38,417 nucleotides of DNA from Candidatus Portnoybacteria bacterium RIFCSPLOWO2_01_FULL_43_11 (GCA_001819605.1 MHNE01000015.1:1-38417), one strand, 5' to 3'. Shown: positions 1 through 9,798, counted from the first letter of the stretch. Notes: generated by a model from the letters alone, not told the origin. Made by a program: numbers and translations.

Positions 1-2
1 CA

Positions 3-380
3 ATTAAAGACGGAGAGATAAAAAATGTCATCCAAGAATATTTTATAATCAAGGGACAACGGGAAAAAGACACGAAACGAATGGCGGAATTAAAAAAAAT
101 TATCAATCAATATTGCGATGAAAAAGGCATTGACAGGGTTTTTGGCGAAGATGGTTACATCACTCGCCTGCCCCAAAAACGATTTGAGTATGACGCTCTT
201 AAACTTAGAGAAATTTTAGAGCCGTTAGAAAAATGGGAGGAAATTTTAACCATAGATAAAAACAAATTTAAAAAGGTGATTTCTCAATTACCTTTTGACT
301 TAAGAAAAAAAATTGACGAGAGCAAAAAACTGGAAAAAGAGTTTAAGATAATTACAGCCAGTAAGACTACTAAAAAATGA
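3..380 (+). CDS. C-terminal part of a hypothetical protein, possibly PD-(D/E)XK nuclease-like; 5' end outside window
   Basis: Frame is open to the left window edge (IKDGEIKNVIQEYFIIKGQREKDTKRM...), stop at 380. Family guess is weak. Confidence 0.55.
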   Translation: MKDGEIKNVIQEYFIIKGQREKDTKRMAELKKIINQYCDEKGIDRVFGEDGYITRLPQKRFEYDALKLREILEPLEKWEEILTIDKNKFKKVISQLPFDLRKKIDESKKLEKEFKIITASKTTKK

Positions 381-389
381 CTTTAAACT

Positions 390-794
390 TTATTCTTGTC
401 TATAATCCGCCGGAGCTAATTTGTAGAAATTAGAGTCAGGTTTATAACCGGCGGCCTTGGCCTCGGCTTCGGAATTAAACCAGATTTGATTTTCCGGCTT
501 TATATTTTTAGCCGAAGGACACCAAGGCCAGTGGTATTTGTCGCTATTAATACTCCCGACAAACTTTCCTTGTTTCGCCGGCTCTGACTGATTATTCTCT
601 TTAACGCTCGCTCCTAACGATTGTTGAATTGAAGCAGTAGTCGCCGGATCCTGAATAGAAATCGGCTCTTTATTGGACTCAAAAACGGTTAATCTGCCGG
701 CTCCAAAACTAATTAAGGCAATTAAAATAATACCGATAACTAAAACAATATCTGGCTCATTTTTCTTGACAAAATTAATCAATTTTGTTAACAT
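390..794 (-). CDS. Membrane-anchored protein with Ada-like metal-binding/'HWPWCPSAKNIKPENQIWF' domain
   Basis: One N-terminal TM segment, then GSINSDKYHWPWCPSAKNIKPENQIWFNSEAEAKAAGYKPDSN, resembling the Ada zinc-binding fold. Confidence 0.7.
   Translation of the reverse strand: MLTKLINFVKKNEPDIVLVIGIILIALISFGAGRLTVFESNKEPISIQDPATTASIQQSLGASVKENNQSEPAKQGKFVGSINSDKYHWPWCPSAKNIKPENQIWFNSEAEAKAAGYKPDSNFYKLAPADYRQE
769..794 (+). promoter_or_regulatory. Inverted repeat in the spacer of a putative sigma70-type promoter for rpmA
   Basis: TTGACA (766-771), 17 nt spacer, TAACAT (789-794), then ATG at 801; spacer holds ACAAAATT-AATC-AATTTTGT (769-788). Confidence 0.5.
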
Positions 795-800
795 AATCTC

Positions 801-1091
801 ATGGCGAAAACTAAATCAGCTGGTTCAACATCATTGGGCCGGGATTCCCGGCCAAAATATTTAGGAGTTAAATTATTTGACGGACAACCGGCCCAACCCG
901 GCAGTGTTATAATCCGCCAGCGCGGCAGTAAATTTGTCGCCGGCAAAAATGTCCGTCAAGGCAAAGATTATACCCTTTATTCCGTGGCTAAGGGCGTAGT
1001 CAAATTTGCCACTAAAAAAATCAAACATTTTGACGGCTCGCGGAGAATCGCCAAGGTGGTTAATGTTGTATCGGGGGCAGCCCCTGGGTAG
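801..1091 (+). CDS. rpmA: 50S ribosomal protein bL27
   Basis: MAKTKSAGSTSLGRDSRPKYLGVKLFDGQPAQPGSVIIRQRGSKF is a clear L27 sequence. Confidence 0.97.
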   Translation: MAKTKSAGSTSLGRDSRPKYLGVKLFDGQPAQPGSVIIRQRGSKFVAGKNVRQGKDYTLYSVAKGVVKFATKKIKHFDGSRRIAKVVNVVSGAAPG

Positions 1092-1143
1092 ACTCCAGTA
1101 GAAAGCTTTTCAAGAACCTTTAAAATTAGGGGAGGGATGGATA

Positions 1144-1455
1144 ATGTCTAAAATAACGGAACAAGCTATTGAAAAATTTAATCTCGAGTTCAGGGATATT
1201 ACCGGGCTCGACGGTAGTTTAGACGGATGGTTAAATTATTGTGCAATAAGAAAATATCTTATCAAAGAAGACCCTATAATGGGGAAATTCATTAGCGACC
1301 TCGTCGCAAATGATGAACCCTTTTCTTCTAAGATTTTATCTATTTTCAAGGTCTATGCGCTCATGAAAGTCCAAATGCACCTGAATAGACAGGCTAGATG
1401 CGATAAATTTTACCAGGAGGATCCAAGAGATAATGAGGGGTATTATAAGTGGTAA
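1144..1455 (+). CDS. Hypothetical protein
   Basis: 103 aa ORF with GGGGAGG upstream of the ATG; no family recognised. Confidence 0.6.
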   Translation: MSKITEQAIEKFNLEFRDITGLDGSLDGWLNYCAIRKYLIKEDPIMGKFISDLVANDEPFSSKILSIFKVYALMKVQMHLNRQARCDKFYQEDPRDNEGYYKW

Positions 1456-1564
1456 TCAATCTATCAAGATTTTAGAGTTCAAACGGGAAAATGCGGCAGC
1501 GACTGATAGGTCAGTGCAAAGATGTTTTTCAAGAACCTTAACCTCTAAACCAAAACCTCTCTAA

Positions 1565-1594
1565 GGGACGCGTCAAATAACCGCGTCTCTTTTC
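1565..1594 (+). terminator. Candidate intrinsic terminator
   Basis: GGGACGCG (1565-1572) / CGCGTCTC (1582-1589) stem with one G-T pair, followed by TTTT. Confidence 0.5.
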
Positions 1595-3209
1595 ATTTCA
1601 ACCCGGCTTTCACAAATTCCCTAAACAAAGGATGGGGCCGAAGGGGTCGGGATTTGAATTCAGGGTGAAATTGGGTGGCGATAAAAAATGGGTGATTTTT
1701 AAGCTCAATGATTTCCACTAAATTGCGTTCAGGATTAAGGCCGGCTGTTACTAGTCCCCTACTTTCTAAAATGTCCCTAAAATCATTATTCACTTCGTAG
1801 CGATGACGATGTCTTTCAGAAATTGTGATTTGTCCATACGCTTTTTGGGCTTGCGTTCCTTTAGTTAATTCACAAAGATAAGCGCCCAAACGCATACTAG
1901 CGCCATAATCTTTTTTCTGAATTTTTATTTTCTGCTCGGGCAGTACATCTATAACCGGGTATTTTGTCCGGGGGTTGATTTCTGTGGTATGAGCCGCATT
2001 CATTTTACAGACATTTCTCGCGAATTCCACAACCGCCAATTGAAGACCGTAACATAGTCCCAAAAAAGGGATTTTATTTTTTCTCGCAAATTCAATGGCT
2101 TTGATTTTTCCCTCCACTCCCCTTTCGCCGTAGCCGCCCGGCACAATCAAGCCGTCAAAATTTTTTAATTCTTTAATCTTTTTGGGATTTTTTTCGTATT
2201 CTTCTGAATTAAGCCATTGGATCTCCGGTTTTCTTTTAAAATGCCAAGCCGCGTGCTTAATCGCCTCAATGACAGAAATATAAGCGTCAGCCAAAATAAA
2301 ATCGCCGGTGTTAAAATATTTGCCCACAATGCCGATTTTAATATTCTTATGATTATTTTTAATTATTTTTACCAAACTCCGCCAAGATTTTAAATCTTTT
2401 TTTCTTGCTCTTAAATTAAATTTGTTTAAAATTCTCTGGCCTAAATTGTCTTTTTCAAAATTTAAAGGCACTTCGTAAACGCTTTCAATGTCAGGCGCCG
2501 AGATAACATCTTCCGGAGAAATATTGCAGAAAATAGAAATTTTCTTTTTCCGGGGTTCGTCCAGAGAGTATTCGGAACGGGCCACGATGATATCCGGCTG
2601 AATGCCGGCTGAATTAAGGGTTCTGGCCGCGTATTGAGTCGGTTTGGTTTTCATCTCGCCGATTTTTTGAGGCACCGGCAAGTAGCTCACCAAAACAAAA
2701 AGAACATCTTTAAGATGCTCTAATTTCATCATTCTGGCCGCTTCCAAAAAAAGCATATTCTGATATTCGCCCACTGTGCCGCCTATCTCTATTAAAACAA
2801 AATCAGCTTTAGTTTGACGGGCCGCGCGATAAATTCTTCTGTTGACTTCTTCCGGAATATGAGGCACCACCTCAACGCATTTACCGTCATATTCCAAATT
2901 CCTTTCCCGATGAATTACGGTCTCATAAACCTTGCCGGTCGTCATGTAATTATCAGCCATAATGGTTCTGTCTAAAAATCTTTCGTAGTTGCCAATATCT
3001 TGGTCGGTTTCCATGCCGTCCTCCGTAACAAAAACTTCCCCATGTTCAATGGGGTTCATAGTGCCGGCGTCAACGTTAATGTAGGGGTCAATTTTAATGG
3101 CGGTTACTTCAAAACCCTTGCTCTGTAAAATCTTGCCAATGGAAGCCACGACTATCCCCTTGCCGATTCCGGACATCACACCGCCGGTGACAAAAATATA
3201 TTTAGCCAT
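1593..3209 (-). CDS. pyrG: CTP synthase
   Basis: MAKYIFVTGGVMSGIGKGI..., KIDPYINVDAGTM, C-terminal GATase domain with GLCYGLQ and HPEFKSRP. Confidence 0.98.
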   Translation of the reverse strand: MAKYIFVTGGVMSGIGKGIVVASIGKILQSKGFEVTAIKIDPYINVDAGTMNPIEHGEVFVTEDGMETDQDIGNYERFLDRTIMADNYMTTGKVYETVIHRERNLEYDGKCVEVVPHIPEEVNRRIYRAARQTKADFVLIEIGGTVGEYQNMLFLEAARMMKLEHLKDVLFVLVSYLPVPQKIGEMKTKPTQYAARTLNSAGIQPDIIVARSEYSLDEPRKKKISIFCNISPEDVISAPDIESVYEVPLNFEKDNLGQRILNKFNLRARKKDLKSWRSLVKIIKNNHKNIKIGIVGKYFNTGDFILADAYISVIEAIKHAAWHFKRKPEIQWLNSEEYEKNPKKIKELKNFDGLIVPGGYGERGVEGKIKAIEFARKNKIPFLGLCYGLQLAVVEFARNVCKMNAAHTTEINPRTKYPVIDVLPEQKIKIQKKDYGASMRLGAYLCELTKGTQAQKAYGQITISERHRHRYEVNNDFRDILESRGLVTAGLNPERNLVEIIELKNHPFFIATQFHPEFKSRPLRPHPLFREFVKAGLK

Positions 3210-3210
3210 T

Positions 3211-3663
3211 TTATTTTCCTTGTTCCTCTGTCACAATTACTTTTATGGCCGCCTCTAAATTATGAGGAAATTCTATGGCAACTTCGCGCTCTCCTGTTTC
3301 CTTAATCGGCTCATTTAGCCTAATCTGCTCTTTTTTAATTTCAAATCCCCGCGTTTTTAATTCGCTGGCAATTTGAGAAGCGGTAACAGAGCCGAAAAGC
3401 TTTCCATCTTCTTTGATTTTAGCCGGTATTTCAATCTCTAAACCATCCAGCTGACCGGCTAAGTCTTGAGAAATTTTTAACTCTTCTTCGGCTTTTTCAG
3501 CGTCAATTTTCTTCTGCTCTTCCGTCTTTTTAAAATTAGACTGGTTGGCTAAAACCGCCATTTTTTTGGGAAACAAAAAATTTCTGGCGTAACCGTCAGC
3601 CACTCGTTTGATTTCGTGTTTTTTACCTAAGTTATTGATATCTTCTAATAAAATAATTTTCAT
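3211..3663 (-). CDS. rplI: 50S ribosomal protein bL9
   Basis: MKIILLEDINNLGKKHEIKRVADGYARNFLFPKKMA is diagnostic for L9. Confidence 0.97.
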   Translation of the reverse strand: MKIILLEDINNLGKKHEIKRVADGYARNFLFPKKMAVLANQSNFKKTEEQKKIDAEKAEEELKISQDLAGQLDGLEIEIPAKIKEDGKLFGSVTASQIASELKTRGFEIKKEQIRLNEPIKETGEREVAIEFPHNLEAAIKVIVTEEQGK

Positions 3664-3684
3664 AAAAAATAACTATAATTAATT

Positions 3685-3963
3685 TTACTCGTATCTTATC
3701 TTAAACCCCTTAAATTCCCCGGTTGACTCTCCCCACTCCGTATCCACTTTTTCCACCCGGGCCAGCATAGGTCCATTATAACACCAGTTAATTAATTCTT
3801 TCAACCCTCTTTCATCTCCTTCGGCCATAATTTTAACCGTCCCGTCTTTTTCATTTTTCACCCAGCCGCTAAGCCCAAATCTTTTTGCCCTTCTTCTGGT
3901 TGAGTCTCTAAAAAATACCATTTGAACCCGACCGTAAATTTTTAAGGTTATTCTTTTACTCAT
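3685..3963 (-). CDS. acyP: Acylphosphatase
   Basis: LKIYGRVQMVFFRDSTRRRAKRFGLSGWVKNEKDGTVKI; start moved to the internal ATG (MSKRITLK) from the longer ORF 3685..4008. Confidence 0.93.
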   Translation of the reverse strand: MSKRITLKIYGRVQMVFFRDSTRRRAKRFGLSGWVKNEKDGTVKIMAEGDERGLKELINWCYNGPMLARVEKVDTEWGESTGEFKGFKIRYE

Positions 3964-4028
3964 AAAATATCTTATCAATATTTTACCATAAATGACCGTT
4001 TTTTTCAAATGCCAATTGCTTTCCGCTT

Positions 4029-5588
4029 CTAATATTTATACTCGTCCGCTAAAAATCCGTTTTTGTCTTTGAGAATTAATTTATCGCTGTCGTTATCTAA
4101 AATATCTGTGGATTTATTAAGAAAAACCCGCCATTTGTCTTCAAGGAAATTCGTTTCCAGATAATTATTCTTATAACAATAATTATAATTGAATTTTTCA
4201 TTAAGAAAAGCGGTGCACTCGTTATCCGCGCTGATTTTCCAGTTGCCGGAATAATCAGGGATTTCACAGGAATCTAACCCTTTAATGAAGTCGCGGCAAG
4301 TTTTTTTCAAATGACCGTATTCTTCTTCCTCTATTTTAGGACAATTTTTGGGAAGAGAGGGGAAAAATTGTTTATCCCGATCCAGATAACCGGTACATTG
4401 ATTTAACCGGCAATTTACGCCTTCAGGGCTTTTCCCAAAAGAAATAAGAACCTCGCCGCGGGAGGGAACCCTGATATCAGCGGAATCTCCGGCTGAAAAA
4501 GGATATTTTAACTGATTAACGGCCTTAGGAACAGAAAAGCTGTCCGCTTTGCTTTTAAGAGTCCAGCCGCTTATGTTTATCTCTTCGCTTGAATTATTTT
4601 TTAAAATCAGGTAATCGTTTTCAAATTTCTTTTCTTTTGGATGAACGTTTATGATTTCCATTTTTTGATAAAAAGGAGAAACGCCGATTTGAAAAGTACG
4701 CGAGGCCGGGGTCGGATCAATATAACCTTCGTCGTTTTTGGCCCGCGCGTAAAAGGTGTAAATCTTAGCTTCGTTTGATAATTTAAAAGTCTGGACGGTT
4801 TTTGTTCGCTGGTCTTTCCAGTTTAAATCATAACCCTTTAAATAGGTCTCAAAAGATAAATTTTTTACTTCTCCCAAAGGATTATTCCCGGAATATTTAA
4901 AACTAATTTCATTGCTCTCCAAAAGCGCGTCTTCTTCAGGACCTTCAAGAATAAAGGTATTGGGATATTTATTAGATTCCTGCTTCGCGCTAATAATCGG
5001 GCCGCCGGTAAAATAACCGTAAAATTCCGTTTGATTGACCGGCGCGATTTTTGACCAGTCAAACCCGAGCTGATTAAAAATCTCGGCTGTTTCTATCCAC
5101 CTTTTCTGATTATTCTCTATTTTATAAACTTTATAATCCCCCATCAAACGAATCAGCTCTGAATCATTGTAAGCGTTGAGTTCGGTTTGGTTGACCTCAA
5201 TAATGTCTTCCCATTTATTGCCGTAAGAAAGAAAAACCTCTGAATTTAAAACATGCCTCTTAAGTCCGCTTTCCGTGATATAATAAACCTTGGAAGTATT
5301 GGCTAATTTTATGTGTTTGACTCTCGGATATTTATCTAAATCCGCTTGGCTGATAATCTGAATATTTCCCCATTTATAACCGGGATAAGAATTAAAAACC
5401 GCCGGCGTCGGAATCCAGTGTTTTTTCCCTTTAGTAATCGCGTAAACATCGGAAGTATCAGCGGTTTTTATTAAACCGCCCTCCGGCAAAGACAAAGCGG
5501 CCTCGCTTATTCCGAAACTGAAATATGTTACCCAAAAACCAAAAATCAAAAAAGTAAACAGGAAAGGCGCAAGGTTTATTTTTTTCAT
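4029..5588 (-). CDS. Secreted/surface protein with three N-terminal ~60 aa repeats and a C-terminal lamin-tail domain
   Basis: Signal-like N-terminus; repeated VYxIxxGKKHWI...W..I..V.Q.EL..Y units; LTD-like EIINVHPKEKKFENDYLILKNNSSEEINISGWTL. Confidence 0.75.
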   Translation of the reverse strand: MKKINLAPFLFTFLIFGFWVTYFSFGISEAALSLPEGGLIKTADTSDVYAITKGKKHWIPTPAVFNSYPGYKWGNIQIISQADLDKYPRVKHIKLANTSKVYYITESGLKRHVLNSEVFLSYGNKWEDIIEVNQTELNAYNDSELIRLMGDYKVYKIENNQKRWIETAEIFNQLGFDWSKIAPVNQTEFYGYFTGGPIISAKQESNKYPNTFILEGPEEDALLESNEISFKYSGNNPLGEVKNLSFETYLKGYDLNWKDQRTKTVQTFKLSNEAKIYTFYARAKNDEGYIDPTPASRTFQIGVSPFYQKMEIINVHPKEKKFENDYLILKNNSSEEINISGWTLKSKADSFSVPKAVNQLKYPFSAGDSADIRVPSRGEVLISFGKSPEGVNCRLNQCTGYLDRDKQFFPSLPKNCPKIEEEEYGHLKKTCRDFIKGLDSCEIPDYSGNWKISADNECTAFLNEKFNYNYCYKNNYLETNFLEDKWRVFLNKSTDILDNDSDKLILKDKNGFLADEYKY

Positions 5589-5634
5589 AATTTATAGTAA
5601 AATAATATCGCGGACTAATTTAGTCTATTCTAAT

Positions 5635-7125
5635 ATGAAAATTAAAAATCGTCAAACCGTTATCCTTATTTTCTTAATATTAATTTTAGCCTCTTTTTTC
5701 CGTCTCTGGCGGATTGATTCTGTTCCGCCCGGGCTTTATTCCGACGAAGCCATGAACGGAAATAACGCCTTAGCCACTCTTGAAACAGGCCAATTTAAAG
5801 TTTTTTATCCGGAGAATAACGGCCGGGAAGGACTCTTTATAAATATCATTGCGTTCTCAATAAAGATTTTTGGCAATCAGGCCTGGGCCATTCGCCTGCC
5901 TTCAGTGCTTTTTGGGATTCTTACGGTTTTGGGAATATTCTTTTTAACGAAAATATTATTTCAAAACGAAAGAGTCGCGCTTTTTACGAGTTTTTTTCTG
6001 GCCGCGAGCTTTTGGCATATTAATTTTTCCCGCATCAGCTTTCGAGCCATAATGGCGCCGGCGTTTTTAGTCTGGAGTTTGTATTTGTTATGGAGGATAA
6101 TAAAAAAAACCGAACGGCAAAAATTAAAACCGGAAACAAACTTTATGTTCCGCTCTTCTATTTTAGCGGTCTTTTCCGGATTTATTTACGGCCTCGGCTT
6201 TCATTCCTACATCGCCTACCGGATTACGCCGCTTTTAATTCTTGCGGCTTTACTCGCATTTTTCTTTAAAGCTCCGGCTTATTTAAGGAAAAAGATTTTA
6301 CTTCCGATTTTTCTTTTTCTTATTTTTGCTTTTATCGCTTTTCTGCCGCTCGGTTTTTATTTTTTGGAAAATCCTCAAGATTTTTTCGGCCGGACTTCCC
6401 AAATCTCTATCTTTGAATCAAGCCGGACGATTCTTAATCTCTTTAAAAATACTTTTATAACTTCGCAGATGTTTGTCTTTTTGGGCGATTTTAACTGGCG
6501 CCATAATTACGCCGGCGCGCCCCAACTCTGGCTTCCGGTCGCCTTATTATTCCTGCTCGGAATTTTTAAGAGTTTTAAAAAATTATTTTCAAAAATCAGT
6601 CAATTTCGTTTTGAAAATCTGATTCTGCTTCTCTGGTTTTTTCTTTTGCTCTTGCCGGTTATTGTTTCAAATGAGGGTTTGCCTCATTCGCTTAGGGCGA
6701 TTCTGGTCGCGCCGGCCGCGATGATTTTTGCCGGCCTCGGCCTTGAAGAAATTATTAAAAAAATTCCAGGAAAAAAAACAACCGTTCTCTTCATTGTTGT
6801 TTTTTTTATCCTTATTGCCGGCCAAAGCTATAATCGTTATTTTAGAGAGTGGGCGAAAAATCCAAACGTTTCTCTGGCCTTTAATGAAAATCTAAGCCGG
6901 GTAGCAGATGAACTAAATGACGCTCCGGAAAATATCCCAAAATATATTATAATGAAAAATACGGAAATATTTGATTACCGCGGCACGCCAATGTCGGCCC
7001 AGCCAATTATGTTTTTAACCAAAACCTTTCTGCCTCAATGGCAAAAAGAGAAAAACTTTTTTTATCTTCCCCAAAAAGAGGCGGTTAATCTGCCTTCTGG
7101 CGCAAAAATTATATGGATAGAATAA
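5635..7125 (+). CDS. GT39/ArnT-type membrane glycosyltransferase
   Basis: Multi-TM protein with N-terminal RLWRIDSVPPGLYSDEAMNGNNALATLETGQFKVFYPENNGREGLF. Confidence 0.85.
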   Translation: MKIKNRQTVILIFLILILASFFRLWRIDSVPPGLYSDEAMNGNNALATLETGQFKVFYPENNGREGLFINIIAFSIKIFGNQAWAIRLPSVLFGILTVLGIFFLTKILFQNERVALFTSFFLAASFWHINFSRISFRAIMAPAFLVWSLYLLWRIIKKTERQKLKPETNFMFRSSILAVFSGFIYGLGFHSYIAYRITPLLILAALLAFFFKAPAYLRKKILLPIFLFLIFAFIAFLPLGFYFLENPQDFFGRTSQISIFESSRTILNLFKNTFITSQMFVFLGDFNWRHNYAGAPQLWLPVALLFLLGIFKSFKKLFSKISQFRFENLILLLWFFLLLLPVIVSNEGLPHSLRAILVAPAAMIFAGLGLEEIIKKIPGKKTTVLFIVVFFILIAGQSYNRYFREWAKNPNVSLAFNENLSRVADELNDAPENIPKYIIMKNTEIFDYRGTPMSAQPIMFLTKTFLPQWQKEKNFFYLPQKEAVNLPSGAKIIWIE

Positions 7126-8855
7126 CAAAAATCTCGGCTCTTTTGATTTTGGTTTTTATGTTTTTTATTTTGGTTTTTTCTTCCTGGAATGATTCTCTTA
7201 CCTTTGATGAAGTTGCTCATATTCCGGCCGGTTATTCGTATCTTAAAAAACAGGATTACCGCTTAAACCCCGAGCATCCGCCGCTTATAAAAGATTTAGC
7301 CGCTTTCCCTCTTTTATTTTTAAATCTTAATTTAAGAACCGATACGCCGGCTTGGCATAAATCAACCAACGACAGACAATGGGAAGTCGGAAATGATTTT
7401 CTCTATGAATCCGGAAATAATCCCGACCAAATCCTTCATTTTTCAAGACTGCCGATGATACTTCTGTCAATCTTTTTTGGTTGGCTGGTTTTTTATTGGG
7501 TAAGAAAAAGATACGGCGATAAAGTCGGTCTTCTGACTTTATTTTTCTACGCGATGTCTCCGACAATCATCGCTCATTCCCGCTATGTGACAACTGACAT
7601 CGGCGCCGGCCTTGGATTTTTTATGGGACTGATTACTTTTCTTAATTTTTTAAAAAATCAGACGAAGAAAAATCTTGTGATGGCCGGCTTAACTTTAGGT
7701 CTGGCTTCTCTTTTAAAATTTTCGATCATTCTTTTAATTCCGACTTACTTTATTCTAGCTGTTTTTTGGTTTATTCTTGAAGATTATAAAAACCTAAAAA
7801 CAACATTTTCTAATTTCTTTAAGATTATTTATAAACTTTTGCTCATCGGCCTTATTTCTATTCTCGTTATCTGGCCGGTTTATCAATTTCATGTTCTAAA
7901 CTATCCGCCGGAAATTCAACTTGAACACGCTAAAAGTATCTTGGGATCGGCTGACGCGCCCGGGGTTAATTTTATAATCAAAATTTCCGATAAACCGTTA
8001 ATTAGAGGACTCGCGCAGTATTTTTTGGGAGTGGCTATGGTTATTCAGCGCTCCGGCGGCGGAAATAATTTTTACTTTTTAGGCAAAGTCTCGTCAGCCG
8101 CCACCCCCTTTTATTTCCCTTTGCTTTATTTGGTAAAAGAACTTTTACCGCTTCATATCTTAACGCTCATCGCTCTTGTTATTTCTTTAAAAAATATTAT
8201 CTCTTCTCCGCGAAAAAAAATCAGCTCAATTAAAGAATGGCTAAGAAAAAATTTCGTTTTAGCCGCCAGCTTAATCTTTGTTTCCATTTATCTGATTCAG
8301 GCCATCACTGGAAACCTTAATATCGGCGTGCGTCATGTTATTCCGGCGCTCCCTTTTATCTGTTTTTTAACGGCCAAACAAATTGTCAGTTGGCTTGAAA
8401 AATCTTTTTGGAAAAAGGCAGTGGTTTTTGTTCTGCTTTTATGGATTTTAATTGAGACTCTTTGGGTTTTCCCTTTTTATCTTTCCTACTACAATGAGCT
8501 GGCCAAGGGAACAAAAAATGGCTATAAAATAGCCACTGATTCCAATTACGATTGGGGACAAGACTTAAAAAGATTAAAAGATTGGATAGATAATTATAAT
8601 ATTGATAAAATTTACCTTGATTATTTCGGCGGCGGCTCGCCAAAATATTATTTAGGAGAAAAATATGAGCCGTGGTGGTCAGCCAAAGGACAGCCAACCA
8701 AAGGCTGGTTCGCGGTTTCAATAAATCAGCTTCAAGGAGCTATGGCAAAACCGGTTAAGGGATTTGAGATAAAGCAGGAAGATACCTATTTATGGCTCAA
8801 AGACAAACAGCCGTTTTTCCGAGTCGGCACTTCAATTTTTATTTATCGGTTTTAA
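7113..8855 (+). CDS. Second GT39/PMT-type membrane glycosyltransferase
   Basis: Multi-TM; DSLTFDEVAHIPAGYSYLKKQDYRLNPEHPPLIKDLAA motif; overlaps the preceding ORF by 13 bp. Confidence 0.85.
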   Translation: MDRITKISALLILVFMFFILVFSSWNDSLTFDEVAHIPAGYSYLKKQDYRLNPEHPPLIKDLAAFPLLFLNLNLRTDTPAWHKSTNDRQWEVGNDFLYESGNNPDQILHFSRLPMILLSIFFGWLVFYWVRKRYGDKVGLLTLFFYAMSPTIIAHSRYVTTDIGAGLGFFMGLITFLNFLKNQTKKNLVMAGLTLGLASLLKFSIILLIPTYFILAVFWFILEDYKNLKTTFSNFFKIIYKLLLIGLISILVIWPVYQFHVLNYPPEIQLEHAKSILGSADAPGVNFIIKISDKPLIRGLAQYFLGVAMVIQRSGGGNNFYFLGKVSSAATPFYFPLLYLVKELLPLHILTLIALVISLKNIISSPRKKISSIKEWLRKNFVLAASLIFVSIYLIQAITGNLNIGVRHVIPALPFICFLTAKQIVSWLEKSFWKKAVVFVLLLWILIETLWVFPFYLSYYNELAKGTKNGYKIATDSNYDWGQDLKRLKDWIDNYNIDKIYLDYFGGGSPKYYLGEKYEPWWSAKGQPTKGWFAVSINQLQGAMAKPVKGFEIKQEDTYLWLKDKQPFFRVGTSIFIYRF

Positions 8856-9798
8856 AATACGCCCTATTCTCTATTCTTAAATCTATATATTCTAAACCTT
8901 CCCGCGCTTCTTTAATTTCTTCTTCTAAAACCCGTTTTAAAACCTCAATTTGTTTATCAACCGGCTTTTGAGGATTAAAATAAATCCGCCAGCCAAGAGA
9001 AGTCATTATTCTCAAATCTTGAATTGAAATAATACTGAAATTAAGCCCTCTTATATTTAATATTTCCGGCAATTTTTCTTTAGCCGTTAAAATGAAATCC
9101 GTTAATTCCCGTGAAATCACTTGCTCTCCGATTCCGATATTCCGCTTTCTTAAATCATTGATAACTAAAATCAGACTGCCGTCCATAGCCGGCGATTCTT
9201 TATAAATAATTCCTTCTTTGTCAAGATAAAAACACTGGCCTCTTTCTTCCGTTTCAATAATTTCGGTAGTGGTATTATTCTCAATGCCGTTAAAAGCCGG
9301 CACCATCTTAATCTGACACCACACGCCGACAGATTCCCGTTCTTTAATTTTTATCTCTAAAATATTATTTGAGCCGTTGACTGAACTTTGTAAGTCTGTC
9401 TGACCCGAGTTAACCCATTTGATAAACATAGCGAGGCGGCCGAAAAAATCTAAATTAAATTTTTTATTGACCTCAACTGAAGCTATTTTTGGAAAAACTC
9501 CTAAAATATCCGCCTTTATTTCATGAACCGGGATTAAAATAAGACTCTTTAAGGGAATAATTCCTGAAAATTTTTCCGACAAAGAATTTTGAACGATATT
9601 TTCTATTTCTGAAACAGAAACGGATTCAGCTCCCTTTATCTCAATTTTTTCCACCCGTAAAAACGAAGAAAAAATAAAAAAGTAAATTAAACCGATAACC
9701 AAACAAAAAAATAACCCTCCGAAGATTATTATCTTAAGGCGGGATTTTTTTGTTTTAGAAGACCGTTTAACTTGATAAACTCCGCGCTTTTTCCTCAT
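8839..9798 (-). CDS. ftsQ: FtsQ-like cell division protein (POTRA + single TM)
   Basis: Basic N-terminus, one TM, RVEKIEIKGAESVSVSEIENIVQNSL POTRA, LEIKIKERESVGVWC. Confidence 0.75.
   Translation of the reverse strand: MRKKRGVYQVKRSSKTKKSRLKIIIFGGLFFCLVIGLIYFFIFSSFLRVEKIEIKGAESVSVSEIENIVQNSLSEKFSGIIPLKSLILIPVHEIKADILGVFPKIASVEVNKKFNLDFFGRLAMFIKWVNSGQTDLQSSVNGSNNILEIKIKERESVGVWCQIKMVPAFNGIENNTTTEIIETEERGQCFYLDKEGIIYKESPAMDGSLILVINDLRKRNIGIGEQVISRELTDFILTAKEKLPEILNIRGLNFSIISIQDLRIMTSLGWRIYFNPQKPVDKQIEVLKRVLEEEIKEAREGLEYIDLRIENRAYFKTDK

Noticed and set aside
8386-8721. 111-aa minus-strand ORF
   Set aside because: Antisense to a well-supported glycosyltransferase gene.
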